Assembly (NCBI GenBank): GCA_024867545.1
Contig: JANFNE010000068.1
Location: 168,915 to 232,914 of the forward strand
DNA length: 64,000 nt
Direction of reading: 5' to 3'
Origin: Phytopythium helicoides
Lineage: Eukaryota > Oomycota > Peronosporomycetes > Pythiales > Pythiaceae
Shown: positions 1-11,144 of the stretch, in pieces
Layout of the letters: the number at the start of each line of letters is the position of its first letter
Numbering within the stretch: the first letter of the stretch is position 1
Made by a program: the position numbers and the translations under genes
The notes under the pieces: model-generated
Database searches by the model: none
The model's input: only the letters and a program-made list of their open reading frames with translations
What the model was told of the DNA's origin: nothing

Positions 1-1233
1 GCAGCAAGAAAGTGACGATCGAGACGAGGAGTCGCGCAGTCTGCTCCAGCACTCCAGAGCCGTCCTCAAAGAAGAGACTGTCGCAAGACTGGAGCGCTGC
101 ACGAGCGACGACCCGCCATCACATCCGCACATGCGTTGCATCGTGTTAAAGCATACGTTGGGTTGCGCCGGTTTCAAAGCAGCAAATGGCTTACCGTCGC
201 GGTTGTAGGAAACGTACGCGTCCACGAGGAGCTGGAATGATGAGCTGATCAGGTTGCACTGATTTCCCGTTTAGAGTAGCCAAAGATGCCATAACGCCAG
301 CGCAATGTTAGACATGGGGTCGCTTTGCGTGTCTTCTTGCTTGAAGAGGCAACACGAAGATCTTCGGACGTACCACCAGGAGAACCCAGAGCTGGTGATG
401 GGACTGCTCGAGCTCCGCCACGGCCTTGGGACTTGACCACGCCAATGCCTGCTGCTGCTTTCCATGCAAATGTGATTGAAGTGAGTCAGAGAACGAGCGA
501 GCAAGCAAATGCCATGCACACGTGTCCAAACCTGGAGTTTTGACGCCGACCGGATCTCATCCAGCATGATGCGGCCCGGAATCGCAAAGATCGCTGTTAG
601 CAATCACACCGTAGTAGTGAGGATAGGCGACGTGGAATCGGGCGCTGGCAAAGGAGCAAATTGCACCTGCGAGCAGGAAGCCCGTGACGGACATGAGCAT
701 CCAGGAGCCGTGGCGACAGTCGACGTTCTCCGCGAGCACAACCACGAACGTGGCGTTCATGGTCATGACGAAAGTGGTCGCGAGCACGATGGGGGTTAGC
801 ACGTTGTAGTACTGGTCGCGTCGCAGCAGAGACGTGTTAGTTCCTCGCTGCGGGCAATGAGCCAAAGCCCCCGCATCCGCACCAGGCGCTCGCGCGCGAC
901 CATCTCGCAGGCCGACTTTCCGTATAGCATGCAGGATATGGCGACCTGCACGCCGCGGAAGTACTTGACGACCACGAGGATGCGCGTGTCGTTGAGCACG
1001 AAGCACTCGAACACGAGCAGCGCCATCTGCAGCGCCGAGAGCAGCAGCATGCACAGGTTGGTCAGGTACCAGCGCGTGCGCGCGAAGACGGGCCAGATGC
1101 GGCGGCCCGCGACGGCCGCGAGCGCGAGCGTGAGCAGGCAGAAGGCGCCGAAGCTCACGCTGCGCGCGCACAGCCACAGCGAGGCGGCGCCCGCCGGCAG
1201 CGCGCGGCACTCGGGCAGCAGCAGCGGCGCCAT
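1..1233 (-). CDS. Multi-pass membrane protein, 3' part cut off by window edge
   Basis: I reconstruct six minus-strand exons: 883-1233, 667-811, 532-593, 374-454, 195-258 and <1-96. They are joined by 71-115 nt introns whose phases all match. The first intron has donor GTGCGG and a CTAAC branch. The protein begins MAPLLLPECRALP. Its hydrophobic stretches include a run after residue 25, a long one in YLTNLCMLLLSALQMALLV, two in exon 2 (LTPIVLATTFVMT and the MSVTGFLLA region, completed in exon 3), one in exon 4/5 (LWVLLVCNLISSSF), and another beginning at the window edge. That suggests six or seven membrane spans, so it is an integral membrane protein. I do not recognise the family; a receptor-like or THH1/TOM1-like 7-span fold is possible but unsupported by any motif I can see. 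The start Met is the first in the hydrophobic frame, 407 bp from the divergent transporter gene. The longer overlapping frame reaching 1477 is not coding upstream of 1233. Confidence 0.65.
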
Positions 1234-1640
1234 GCCGGAGGAGCCGAAAATACCTCTTGGGCGAGCGGCCCGTCACTGGCCCGAGGGCATACAAAACCCG
1301 AGTCGAGTTGATGGCTGCCGGTCCGCGAGCTGACCGGTGCAGGCGACAGGCGGATCTCCCTTCACTACCCACGGAAATATGGAGTCTTGCAGGAGCTGAT
1401 GGTATCAATTTTCGAAGACTAGCAGGAATACCATTGGTACAGACGCAGCACTTGGTTCCCTTGGATTTACGGCGCATATCAGACGGACGCTAAAGAGAGG
1501 CTCGCCTGCGCCTTGGCACCCATGTGATCGATTCGTTTCACCTGCTCGCCATCACTTACCGATCCGCCGGCCGACGCGCACTGCTCGACGCCGCCCGTGG
1601 ATCCACCAAGCTCGCTGACAGCCGACGCCACCACAGCGAC
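1234..1640. promoter_or_regulatory. Shared intergenic region between divergent membrane-protein and transporter genes
   Basis: These 407 bp lie head-to-head between two genes and must hold both promoters and 5' UTRs. I see no convincing TATA box, initiator match or other open gene in it. Short frames here are arginine-rich shadows. Confidence 0.4.
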
Positions 1641-3588
1641 ATGTCGAGCCACGCCGCGACGCCGCGCGGGCCAGGAGACGACGGCGCGCCGCTGCTGCCC
1701 GCCGAGGTGCACGACCTGGGCGAGGAGGGCTCGGACATGACGCGCGACATCTTCTTCGCCATCATGAAGGACTCACAGGAGCGCGTCAGGACGCAGTCGC
1801 TGCCCGAAACGAGCGAGATCCTCTACCAGGACGTGGGTGCGTAGCGGCGACGACTCGCGTCGACCTCACGATGGCTGACACACGTGCGATCTCGCAGGCA
1901 AGGCGTCCGACATCGCGCGGCCCGGAGGCTTCCGCCGCGACCACGTCATCTCGAACTTGCCGGAGGACCAGGTGCCGCCGTACGCACAGGAGCCATTCCT
2001 CGACACCATCGAGCGCAACAACCTGCTTGAGTCGGCGTACGGCGACTTCATCCTCGCCAGCCTCGGGCTCGGCAACGACGACTTCACGGAGGATGATGTG
2101 CGAGGGACTCTTTTACGCGTGCACATCACCAGATTGTAGACTGACGTGCGACTGCACCGTGACAGGACGATGTCAACACGCCGCTAGTCTCGCGCGCGTC
2201 CAAGCTGCACCGACAGGTGTACCCATCCAAGGAGTCGCAGCCCACGGGTGCATCGGTGCGCAAGACCGTATTCACGATCCTCAAGTCGTTCATCGGCAGC
2301 GGCATCCTGTTCCTCCCCAAGGCGTTCCAGAACGGTGGTATGCTCTTTTCGATCGTTGGACTGTCGATCTCGGCGCTGCTCTCGACGATCTGCATGCTGC
2401 GCCTCACCACGTGCTCGAACGCCGTCATGAGCGCTTACGGATACAGCAGCGTGTCGTACGGAATGCTGGGCGAGAAGGCGTTTGGCCGTGCCGGACGTCT
2501 CGCCGTCAACGTGTCGCTAGTGCTCTCGCAGATCGGTTTCTGCTGTTCGTACCTCATTTTCGTGCAGAAAAACATCGGCGAAGTGATCCTACAGGCTTTT
2601 AACATCCAAAGCTCGCTCGCGTCGTACTCGTGGACGCTCATCATCCTCCAGATCCCGCTGTACACGCCGCTCACGTGGGTCCGCCACATCGAGTACTTCG
2701 CCATCACGAATCTCGTGGCAGATGTGCTCATCCTGTTCGGTCTCCTCTACATCATCCAGTACAGCGTGCACACGCTGGGCGAGAACTTGCCCGAGAGCTC
2801 GACGTGGGAGAATTTCAACTCGCAAAACTGGGCACTCTTCTTGGGGACAGCGGTGTATTGCTTCGAAGGCATCGGCCTCGTGATCCCCATCTACGATGCT
2901 ATGGACGACAGGATCAAGCACAAGTTCCCGCGCATCTTGTCGTCGACAATCTTGTTCCTCGTGTGTTTTTTCTCGCTCTTTGCCGGCATCGTGTACGCGG
3001 CGTTTGGCGAGAACACTCAGTCTGTGGTGACGCTGAATCTTCCGAGCGCCGGGGAGAGCTACGCCACCATGACCGTGCAGCTGACGTACTCACTGGCGCT
3101 CGTGTTGACATACCCGCTGATGCTGTACCCGGTGGTGAAGATCCTTGAAGGCTACCTCTTTCCGCATCGACGCGTCAAGGGTTTTTGGCGCTGGCCAAAG
3201 AACGCATTCCGATTTGTGCTCGTTTGCCTTACCGCGGCGATTGCGTACTTTGGCAAGGAGCAGGTACGGAGTGCGACTCGATTGTAAACTACACGCGGCA
3301 GGATGAAGAGATCTAATCGTCCTTTGTGGTTCATGTGTGCAGCTGGACAACTTTGTAGCGCTTATTGGTGGCTTCTGCTCGGTGCCCCTAGCGTTCATCT
3401 ACCCGTGCATGTTCCACTCCCGGTACGCTTTTCCTTCAGTCTTGAGGCCTCAAAGACCGCTCTAACTGACTTGGTGATGTTTCCTCAGGCTTGTGGACGA
3501 CGGGCACTTTCTGAACAACACCGTGATTGCCATCGGGTTGTTCACAATGATCTTTGCTACATACCAGGCAATTACAACGTGGGGCTAA
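1641..3588 (+). CDS. AAAP-family amino-acid transporter (SLC36/AVT-like)
   Basis: Five exons (1641-1836, 1898-2097, 2166-3263, 3343-3422, 3489-3588) give 557 aa with matching phases. Introns are 61, 68, 79 and 66 nt, with donors GTGCGT, GTGCGA, GTACGG and GTACGC. About 190 polar residues form a cytosolic N-terminus. The transmembrane core then opens with KTVFTILKSFIGSGILFLPK, the typical first helix of the amino acid/auxin permease (AAAP) superfamily, with its broken-helix GSGILFLPKAF motif. About ten further hydrophobic segments follow, and the protein ends FATYQAITTWG. Family members are proton-coupled amino-acid symporters of the plasma membrane or of vacuolar/lysosomal membranes. Substrate and membrane cannot be told from sequence. 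The start Met at 1641 lies at the head of a soluble Asp/Glu-containing leader and is the first in frame after upstream non-coding DNA. Confidence 0.88.
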
Positions 3589-3717
3589 CTCGAGTGCTAC
3601 CTCATCTGTGCATTCATTGCCCCCGGCGGGATCTCCACCAACTCTTCATTATCTTCTACTAGTACCGGTAGCCAACGCGACTCAATAAACGCCATCAGAG
3701 CAGCCTCGAGCGCTGAC

Positions 3718-4546
3718 TCACTTTTTGCTCTTTCTGCTCTGCTTTGGTTTTCGGACCTTGACGTCACCGTCGCTAGAGTCTTCGTCGTTGCTGACAAATG
3801 CAGGCGCGTTTTGAACGGATACGCTACCGCCAGCATGCAGTCCCTCCCAGATTTTCTTGGTCTTCTCCGCCTTCTTCCTCGCCCAGTACTCCCGCTCGTT
3901 CGCGCTGTCGACTTTTGGTGCAGGTGGTGGCGACTCGATTCTTCTTTGGCTTGACCTGCGGTCTCTGCTGCGACTACGCCGGCGGGTCCGCTCCCGCCGC
4001 TCCTCGCTGGGACTTGAGCTTCGACGACGGCGTCGACGGTCTCTGCTGCGACTTTGACTGCGACTTGATCGGTGCCGCCGGTTCCTTCTAGGGCTACGAC
4101 TGCGACTGCGGCTACGTCGACCTTGTCGGCGCTCCAGCTTCTCCTCCAGCTCCTTCGCCTTCCAGCACTTGGCTTCTTCCTGCCACGCTATCGGTTAGGT
4201 GATGATTCAAGTCGGCGGCAACTTGAGCGCGGCGACCGTACATGGCGGCGGTTGTGTGCGTCCACGCTGCGAGTCGTCATCAGCGAAGGTCAGTCCGCGC
4301 AGTGAGCGCCTCAACTCGCGTGCGAGCCGCACCTGCGGACCGTGTTATTGAGGAAGAGCTTGTTGACGTCCTTGCGCTCGCCGCTCTCGTCCTGCGCGCG
4401 CGCTTCCAGCCGTGAGAGCGCCGCCAGTGAGCCCAGTGGCTTCACGCACGCACCAGGTAGCCCATGACCCCGCGCAGTGCCACGCGGCCCCGCAGCCGCG
4501 CCATCTGCCTGCCGATCTCCTCGGCCGCCACCCGGTCGTCCACCAT
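3718..4546 (-). CDS. RS-domain (Arg/Ser-rich) protein, probably splicing-related
   Basis: Four minus-strand exons (4454-4546, 4333-4391, 4242-4266, 3718-4179) encode 212 aa. Introns are 62, 66 and 62 nt with CTAAC or CTGAC branch sites. The N-terminal third is helical and charged (MVDDRVAAEEIGRQMARLRG, then DVNKLFLNNTVRSVDAHNRR). It is followed by a short Glu/Lys coiled-coil stretch (AKELEEKLERR) and an RS domain with repeated SRSRSRSP-type dipeptides. The C-terminus has NEREYWARKKAEKTKKIW and a basic/acidic tail ending SRKSKK. RS domains are typical of nuclear SR and SR-related splicing factors, and no RRM is visible, so this would be an SR-related protein. The specific orthologue is not recognised. 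A 25-nt micro-exon (exon 3) is needed to keep frame. It is convergent with the transporter and divergent from the CCA-adding enzyme. Confidence 0.7.
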
Positions 4547-4626
4547 TTTCGCCACTTTAGGTCAGGGCGTACCGTGACGCGCTCAATCAAAGGCCAAGCC
4601 GCCGCCTGGCCCACATTTGGGGTTGA
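4547..4626. promoter_or_regulatory. Compact bidirectional promoter, RS-protein gene and CCA-adding enzyme gene
   Basis: Only 80 bp separate the two divergent start codons (4546 minus, 4627 plus). Both genes act in RNA processing, so shared control is plausible, but no specific element is identifiable. Confidence 0.5.
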
Positions 4627-6353
4627 ATGGAGAAGCGCGGGGGCAGCTCCTCGCCGTCGCCGTCGCCCGAGAAGAAGCCGCGCGTGGCCAGCGCCGCCAT
4701 GCCGAGCGTGCGCCTCACGTCGAGCGAGCGGCAGCTGTTCGCGTTCCTGCTGGATGTGGCGCGCCACTACGAGAGCGGCGCGACGCTGCGCGTGGCCGGC
4801 GGCTGGGTGCGCGACAAGCTGCTGGGCCGCGAGAGCGACGACGTGGACGTGGTGCTGGACAACATGACGGGCCGCGCCTTCGCCGACCTCGTCAACTCGT
4901 ACGAGCGCGATCAGGGCAAGGTCGCGCATGCCGTGGGCGTCATCAAGGCCAACCCCGAGCAGTCCAAGCACCTGGAGACCGCCACCATGCAGCTGGGCGA
5001 CCCGCCGGGATGGGTCGACTTCGTCAACCTGCGCGCCGAGACCTACTCGGACGCGAACCGCATTCCCGAGGTCGTCATCGGCACGCCTGAGCAGGACGCG
5101 CTGCGCCGCGACTTCACTATCAACAGCATGTTTTACAACATCTCGGAAGAGACCGTCGAGGACTTCACCGGCAGGGGCATCGAGGACCTGCGCACCGGCG
5201 TCATACGCACGCCCATGGACGCGCGCGTCACCTTTCTCGACGACCCACTGCGCGTGCTGCGCGCTGTGCGCTTCGCCGCGCGCTTCAAGTTTGTGCTGGA
5301 CGACGAGCTGCGCACGGCCGCGGCCGACTCGGCGGTGCGCGAGGCGCTCGTCAAAAAGGTGAGTCGCGAGCGCGTGGGCAAGGAGTTTGTGGGGATGCTG
5401 GCAGGCAGCTCGGCGCATCCGGCGCGAGCCCTACAGCTGCTTCACGAACTGCGTCTGTGCCAGGCAGTGTTCCTGCCTCCGCTCGCGAATGCCAAGCACC
5501 AGATCTTTGACGCAAACGGAGACATCTACAGCCCAGGTCAAGACAGCGATGACCCGAAATGGGACCTCGGCTACGCATACGCGTCAGAGATGTATAGGTA
5601 TCTCGTCGAGCACAGTCAGACTGGAGGGGATGACGATATCAACGTTGCCACCACCTCGGATCTCCAGCGACGACGTTCGTCGGTGGATATCAGTGCACTG
5701 TCGGAGGAGGACACACAAGCACTCAAGGTTCGCGTGCTCTCGGCATTCCTGCTCCCGTTCCGCGACTTCACGGTCGGCACCAAGGCCAAGAAACAGCCGC
5801 TGCCAAACCATATTGTCCTGGAAGCGCTGAAGTTGCGCAACCGCGACGCAAAGGATGTGTACAATGTCGTGCTCAAGAATGTGGCGGCTCTTCAAAAAGA
5901 AGTCGCGGCTGAGCAGTTTGATCGCGTGCGGGTCGGACTGCTTCTGCGCGAGATTGGCGCGCAGTGGGAGCTCTGCCGCGACGTGTCGCTCATCCAGGAG
6001 GTCGTGGACGCAATCCGTTCGTCCGGTGGCGATGTTTTGAGCGCCGACCGGTCTACTATCGAAAAGCGCTATACTGCGTTTTCGGAGAGCGTCGTGACCG
6101 AAAACTTGATCGGCGTGTGGGATCTCAAACCGCTTCTGAATGTGCGTACCTCCAGTGAACTTGGACCAGACTTTCGTATCGTGAACTAACTGCATTCCTC
6201 GGATGACATTGGCAGGGCAATGAGCTCGTCAAGGAGCTGCAAGTTGAGCGCGGACCAGCCATCAAGCAGACCCTCGACCGGATCCTAGAGTGGCAGCTCC
6301 GCAACCCGCTGAAAACGCGAGAAGAGTGCGTTGCGCATTTCCGCCCGACGTAG
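4627..6353 (+). CDS. CCA1: CCA-adding tRNA nucleotidyltransferase
   Basis: Two exons (4627-6141, 6216-6353), joined by a 74-nt GTGCGT intron, give 550 aa. This enzyme adds or repairs the 3'-terminal CCA of tRNAs from CTP and ATP, in nucleus/cytosol and usually mitochondria. The class II signatures are in order. Motif A is RVAGGWVRDKLLG (residues ~55-67) with the metal-binding DxD at 72-74 inside DDVDVVLDN. RRDFTINSMFYN sits at 160-171. The nucleotide-template helix is DDPLRVLRAVRFAARF (205-220). A helical C-terminal body, needed for tRNA binding, follows. The Ser/Pro/Lys-rich first 24 residues precede a second Met at 25. Two starts could serve different compartments, as known for the yeast enzyme; that is inference. 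The spliced C-terminus (ELVKELQVERG) restores the conserved end of the family. Length is close to other eukaryotic homologues. Confidence 0.95.
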
Positions 6354-6455
6354 TGCTTACTGAACAAAGAAGATTGATTCGTTTGCAGATCTACCTACCT
6401 ACTTTGCGCCAACTGCATGCATCTATGATATCACCGGTAGCCTGTTGCAAAACGA

Positions 6456-7369
6456 TCACACGACGACCGAGAACGAGTTGCGCTTGTCTCCAGGCACGAG
6501 CAGCTTCTGAGGGAACAGGGGCGTCTTCGCCTCTGGCTTGAGTGGACACCTGGGTGGCTGGTCGTCCCGCCTCTCGAGGCAGAAGAATGACACCTTGGGC
6601 GAGTCCTTGGTTTCCCGAACGCGGAAGCCCACGGCTTCGAGGATCTGCACGAACCGGTCATAGGTCATGAACTTGGAGTAACGCAGGCAGAGCAGCGGGA
6701 TCATGAGGAAGAGCAGCCCTCCCGGCTTGAGGTGCTCGTAGTAGAGCTGCAGCATGCGACCGCGGCTTGCTGAGTCGGGCACGCAGTTGAGCACCATGCT
6801 GGAGACGATGACCTGGAACTCGCCTTTGGGCGAGAGGCTGAAGAAGTCGCACTGCTCGATCTTGTCGTGGCGCGAGTTGAGGTCGATGGCGCGCACGTCG
6901 AGCCACGGACACGAGAGCAGCTGCGTGTTGATGGCGCCGACCTCAAGCAGGCGCAGCGGCGGCTGCTTGGACTTGGGCCGCAGCCCGAAGCTCGTGAGCA
7001 GCTGGAAGACCCATTTGGACGTCTTGTGGAAGCTCGTGGACAGGATGCTGGCGTCCTGATACGCCGCGCGGCCGCCGATGGCGTCGATGCGCGCCGTGAG
7101 CTCGGCCACACGCGCGCGCTTCTCGCTCGCGTCCAGGCGCGCGTCCTTCTTGACGCTGTCGAGCTCGTGCGTGAGCCGGTGAAAGTCGGTCGTCACCTGC
7201 CGCGCCTTGCGCCGCGACTTCTGCTCGCACCACGGCGTTAGTTTCGGGCCCGGGAGCGGCGGGAGCAGCATCAGGAGCGCACCATCTTGGGCGGCGCGAT
7301 GTGCACGGCCTTGCGCGTCTTCTTGGACTTCTTCTTGCCCGCAGCGGACGCCGCCGCCGCCGCCGCCAT
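6456..7369 (-). CDS. BMT2: BMT2-like 25S rRNA adenine-N1 methyltransferase
   Basis: Exons 7283-7369 and 6456-7220, with a 62-nt intron containing an ACTAAC branch, give 283 aa. The alanine run and lysine-rich stretch at the N-terminus (residues 2-20, GKKKSKKTRK) look like a nucleolar/nuclear targeting signal. The Rossmann methyltransferase core shows GGRAAYQDAS (78-87), motif I LLEVGAINTQ (120-129), the acidic AIDLNS, then QCDFFSL and SSMVLNCVP. These are hallmarks of the BMT2 family, which in yeast makes m1A in helix 65 of 25S rRNA. The C-terminal half (LKPGGLLFLMIPLLC and later) is also as in the family. It is convergent with the CCA gene (102 bp apart). An upstream in-frame extension to 7517 reads through the intron and is not used. 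Confidence 0.88.
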
Positions 7370-7775
7370 GACTGCTGCCCGCCAATGTCGAGTCTAATGG
7401 AGCCCAAAGCAATGGCTTTGCGAAATTCATACGGGAACTGTCATTTGCGACAGTCTGAGAGATGAGCTGGTTGCAGTGACGGTGACGCACAGCAAGAAAC
7501 GGCTCGCGAGTTGTCAAGGATCCCGTAGAGCTGAACGGCTAGGCTTTGTTAACACTGACTCAGGGGCTTGAATCCCTCCCTTCCTTCGCTGCCTTTAGAA
7601 AACTCCTGCTGCATCATCGAGGAGTTTGAGACTCTAGGTCGCGAGAGCTTACAACTCGTCACTCGATCGAGCCACGTCCGGACAGGTCTCGGGGGCTTGA
7701 AGCACAAAAACCGGTTGGTGGTCGACGGTGAAAGGCGCCGTGAAGTCGCTCTGCTGGAATCCGAGCCTGTAGATC
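7370..7775. other. Intergenic, no gene seen
   Basis: These 406 bp lie between the BMT2 start and the end of the DUF268-like gene, both on the minus strand. They must hold the BMT2 promoter. Frames of 74-76 aa here overlap one another on both strands and have no recognisable features. Confidence 0.4.
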
Positions 7776-9122
7776 TCATGTCATTTTGTTAGTCACTTTA
7801 GACAGCATCTTCAGGTCCATCACAAGTGCCACCACATACGTGTCCACAACTTGCCAATTCGCCAGTAGCAATGGAAGCCGCAACGGACCGTAGATACGCT
7901 GTGCATTCCATACGACCGTGTCCGGGCCGACTGGTACAGCAAGAAACACCTTGGTGGGTTCGATGCCCGGAGAGCAAGGCGAGTTCACGTATTGCTTGAG
8001 CGAGCGCATGGCATCGAGATCTGCATCCGGAACCAGTGGGTCGCCGTACCGGCCGAGCCCATCGTGTTCAAAGGAGGATATCGACAGAATCACGTCAAAG
8101 TGCTTGCGGGTTGTCGCAGCGTCGGCGCGAGCAAACTCCGCCACCGTGAAAGTCTGCAACCTCGGGTGGGCATACTTGACCTGATTGTAGTCGATGGTCG
8201 TGCACGACGCGGCTTCAAAAGCGAGACACATGGCTTCGTACCACGGGAACGTACTGCCCATGATGAGCACGTGCTTGCCAGCGAGCGGATACCGCGCGAA
8301 CGCGTCGTAGAGGAACCCGTCCGTGGCGCCGTAATAGTACTGCTGTCGCTCGCGAACGCGCCTCACTTGTGCCTCGATATCTTCAAGTGAGAATTCTCCG
8401 TATGAGTTGTCACGGTCCCTGGAAGCCAGCAGCACGAGTCGGGTTGGCCGTGAGTGTCCTGCATCTCGGTCTGCATTGTGTCGGTGCACTCACGTTTGGT
8501 CGTCGAGGTACCACTTGCGCACGGGGACTCTCCCGCCCATGGTGTACGCGTTGCACAGCTCGCTAGGCATGGCTGGGGGCGGGAACGGCGCGAACCGCCC
8601 CGCGCTGGAGCTCTCAGCGCCGCCGGCCTCGTCTCCGCAGTCCATCAACCACGGCTCCGAGGGCGAGAAGTCGATCGTGCGGGCGAAGAGCGCACGCTTC
8701 TTGACAGCGAACTGCGTGTCTGAGCCCGCCGCCTCGACGTATACGCGTAGCACCAGCCGGCTCTGCGCGTGGAGGGCACCCACGTCCAGCCGGTACTTGC
8801 GGCCGAAGCCTGGCTGCGCGTCCACAGCCATCTCGGCGGCTGCCGGCCGCCCACTCGAGGCGTCGAACAGCGCCATGAACACCTCGGCGTCCTCGGCCTG
8901 CGGCAGGTCGACCTCGACCTCGAGCACCGTCGAGAAGACGCGCAGCACGGCGTCCGACTCGTTGGGCGTCGCCACGGGCGCCAGCCACACGCCGTCGTCG
9001 CCGAACGCCGACACGCGTACGGCCACCGGGAAGCCGGCGTCATGCAGCGCCCACGGGTCCGCACGCGTCGCGGTGAGCCGCAGGAGCAGGCAGAGCAGCA
9101 GCAGGAGCAGAGGCAGCGCCAT
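7776..9122 (-). CDS. DUF268-like secreted or membrane-anchored protein
   Basis: Exons 8494-9122 and 7776-8418, with a 75-nt GTGAGT intron, encode 423 aa. A very hydrophobic leader (MALPLLLLLLCLLLRL) is a clear signal peptide or type II anchor. The N-terminal ~190 residues are a beta-rich region of no recognised family. The second exon has GKHVLIMGSTFPWYEAMCLA, TTIDYNQVKYAHP, FDVILSISSFEHDGLGRYGD, PDADLDAMRSL and KVFLAVPVG. This looks like a Rossmann/methyltransferase-type fold as in the DUF268 proteins known from nematodes and protists, whose activity is unknown. The segment GSTFPWYEA stands where a SAM-binding loop would be. Function beyond a likely secretory-pathway, SAM-dependent-like domain is inference. 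Confidence 0.75.
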
Positions 9123-10829
9123 GGTCGGCTCCGGGCAGGCTTGTCATTCGCACTCGCATTGGATACACTCCATTCGAGTAACATTCGCGCGACCTGAAGG
9201 AGGTCACCAGCGAGCGCACTGCAACTGCAGGGCTCGCACCGACACAGGGCTTATCGATTACTAGCTGAGCTGATGTGAGCACTACGTTCCGTGAAGGAGC
9301 TTCCTACATCCAACGTCGATGATGCAGCCAGCGTGCAGCTCCTAGTACCGGCTCCGGAGAGTCGCCCTCCACCCTCTTTCAAGGACAGAGCCACCCGTTG
9401 TCGTCGGAACACACCCCGACGGTGGATGGACTGAGGATGCTAGATTTGGTTGAAACACGTTGAGCTACGCGTATGGTCGCTGGCAAGCGCCCGAATACGC
9501 TCTTGGCTTGAAGTAGCACGGTGATGATCTCGACCGCAACGGCTCTGCCTCGTGGCTTGGACTCCGTGGGCGCCAAGCACCTCACAGTCTTCTCACGTCG
9601 ATGCAAATGCTTGTATCGTGCGAGCTGTCGGATTCACTGAGGTTCAGGATCAACTGAGGTTCAGGATTCTGGTCTCGGGGCTCTTGAGCTAGCCGGTGAA
9701 CGTGGTCGAGCGCTTCCTTGATCCGGATACGCAGCACGTGGATGATCTTGTTGGTGGGAACGCCCCCGCAATGGTGGTGCACGCAACCTCGCAGAAGAGG
9801 CGAAGCAATACTCCCACAGCATGCTTGACAAAGGCGTTCCAACTGGTCAGGAGCACACCGTGGACGACCTGCGTCCAGCACTTTCTCGGCCGCTGCCGCA
9901 CGCACGCGTGCCGCGTAGCCACTTGCATGGCTACATCGACTGGCTCGTTGCGCGCCAAACACCTTCGTGGCCGATCACCGACGCCGCGGACTTGAAAAAG
10001 CACACCGGAGATGCCGCGGCTGACCAGGAAGGGTCTGGAGGTTTGGAGCGGGGCCCTGGATCGTGAGCCGGGAAGTGCGGCTGCTTGGACTCCATCTTGC
10101 AAATTCACGACTGAGATAAGAAAGGCTGGGCGTCGAGTGCTACAGCTTGCTCAGCCAGCCATTCGTTCCTCCCTAGCGAGCTCCCCCTTAACAGTCGCAT
10201 CGAGCCGCTACAAACCAGCGGAGCAACGCTGCGGGGAGAACTTAGGACTTTGCGTTGGCATCCACGACACGACCAATGAGCTCTCGGTAAGCCAAGCAAG
10301 GCACCAGGCCCAATCTCCGGTTCGAGCAGAGTTCTCAGAAGCCGTGCGGGCAGCTGACGCGTACCAGACAGACATGACACCGCGTGGAGTCGTGTTCTGG
10401 GATTTGATGTTCTCTGACGCGCTGGAGGAATATGCAAACTTGTCATCGGCTTTCACATTGTGCCGCGGAGAGGGAAAGAACGCATCGCATCCATCACGAA
10501 AAGCCGAATTGTCGACCCGCTGGTGAACAGCGCTCTTCTTGATATTGGCTGGTGAAGGTATCATAGGCAAGTGAGTGGCTGATGGACAACCCGAAAGTGA
10601 GTTTTGTATTCAAACCACATTCAATATAACCACCAGGCACCCCTGACAATGGATCTATAAATTTTTCCCATGTCTGATGCTCGGTTGCGCTGCAACCTCA
10701 TGACAAACCCAGGCCTCCGATCTTCTTCGAGAATGCCATGTTTCACCATCGGCCCAGAGCACACGCTGCTCGACGGGCTAGTCAAAAGCACGCGTTGGTC
10801 CGTCTTGAGCAAATGTAACGTCGGCGAGG
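9123..10829. other. Gene-poor, repeat-like interval left of the tandem array
   Basis: No frame in these 1.7 kb has coding character I trust. Frames of 99-171 aa overlap on both strands. The segment holds a 17-bp-period direct repeat of CTGAGGTTCAGGAT (9637-9667) and one copy of a dispersed repeat (10052-10118). Frames at 10208-10570 contain protein-like stretches on either strand without a match I know, so decayed transposon sequence is the likeliest explanation. Confidence 0.45.
10052..10118 (+). repeat. Dispersed repeat, copy 1
   Basis: The first 35 nt (10052-10086, starting GGCCCTGGATCGTGAGCC) match the reverse complement of 55076-55110 at 32 of 35 positions. The adjoining CTTGCAAATTCACGACTGA (10096-10114) also recurs in the second copy. 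It is therefore an interspersed element in inverted orientation to the other copy, 45 kb away. Confidence 0.75.
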
Positions 10830-11144
10830 CACAGTCCACATCATAACACGTGTGATGTGATGATACTCTCTGTGTCCGTGCTCTGTGTTTAGTCGTGTAA
10901 CACAAATAGTTGTTCGTTGGCTGTTGGTCATGGTCCGACCTTGAAGCAAACCATATGCTCTACCCTTGTTGCTTTGCTTTTGGAGCACGATGGAAGGAAT
11001 ACTGATCAGTCATGCTACAAAGTTGGCGTCGGCGTCGACGTGGGTGTTGGCGTCACTTTCACGGCGACGGGGAGAGGCGAGATGGGATAATGGGGGTGGT
11101 ATGCTGCTACTTTTGTGATGGTCAATAAATAAAAACGAACAAGC

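Noticed and set aside
557..1477. 306-aa single frame on the minus strand
   Set aside because: Only its 3' part (667-811) is coding. The upstream part is an arginine-rich shadow of the true first exon (883-1233), to which a 71-nt intron joins it.
4345..5418. 357-aa minus-strand frame over the CCA-adding enzyme
   Set aside because: It is antisense to conserved motifs and low in complexity (His/Arg/Ala/Val). It also conflicts with the RS-gene exons.
10208..10570. Protein-like 120-aa minus-strand and 171-aa plus-strand frames left of the array
   Set aside because: Both strands look equally plausible, neither has a motif, and the segment lies in repeat-like DNA. I could not support a gene.
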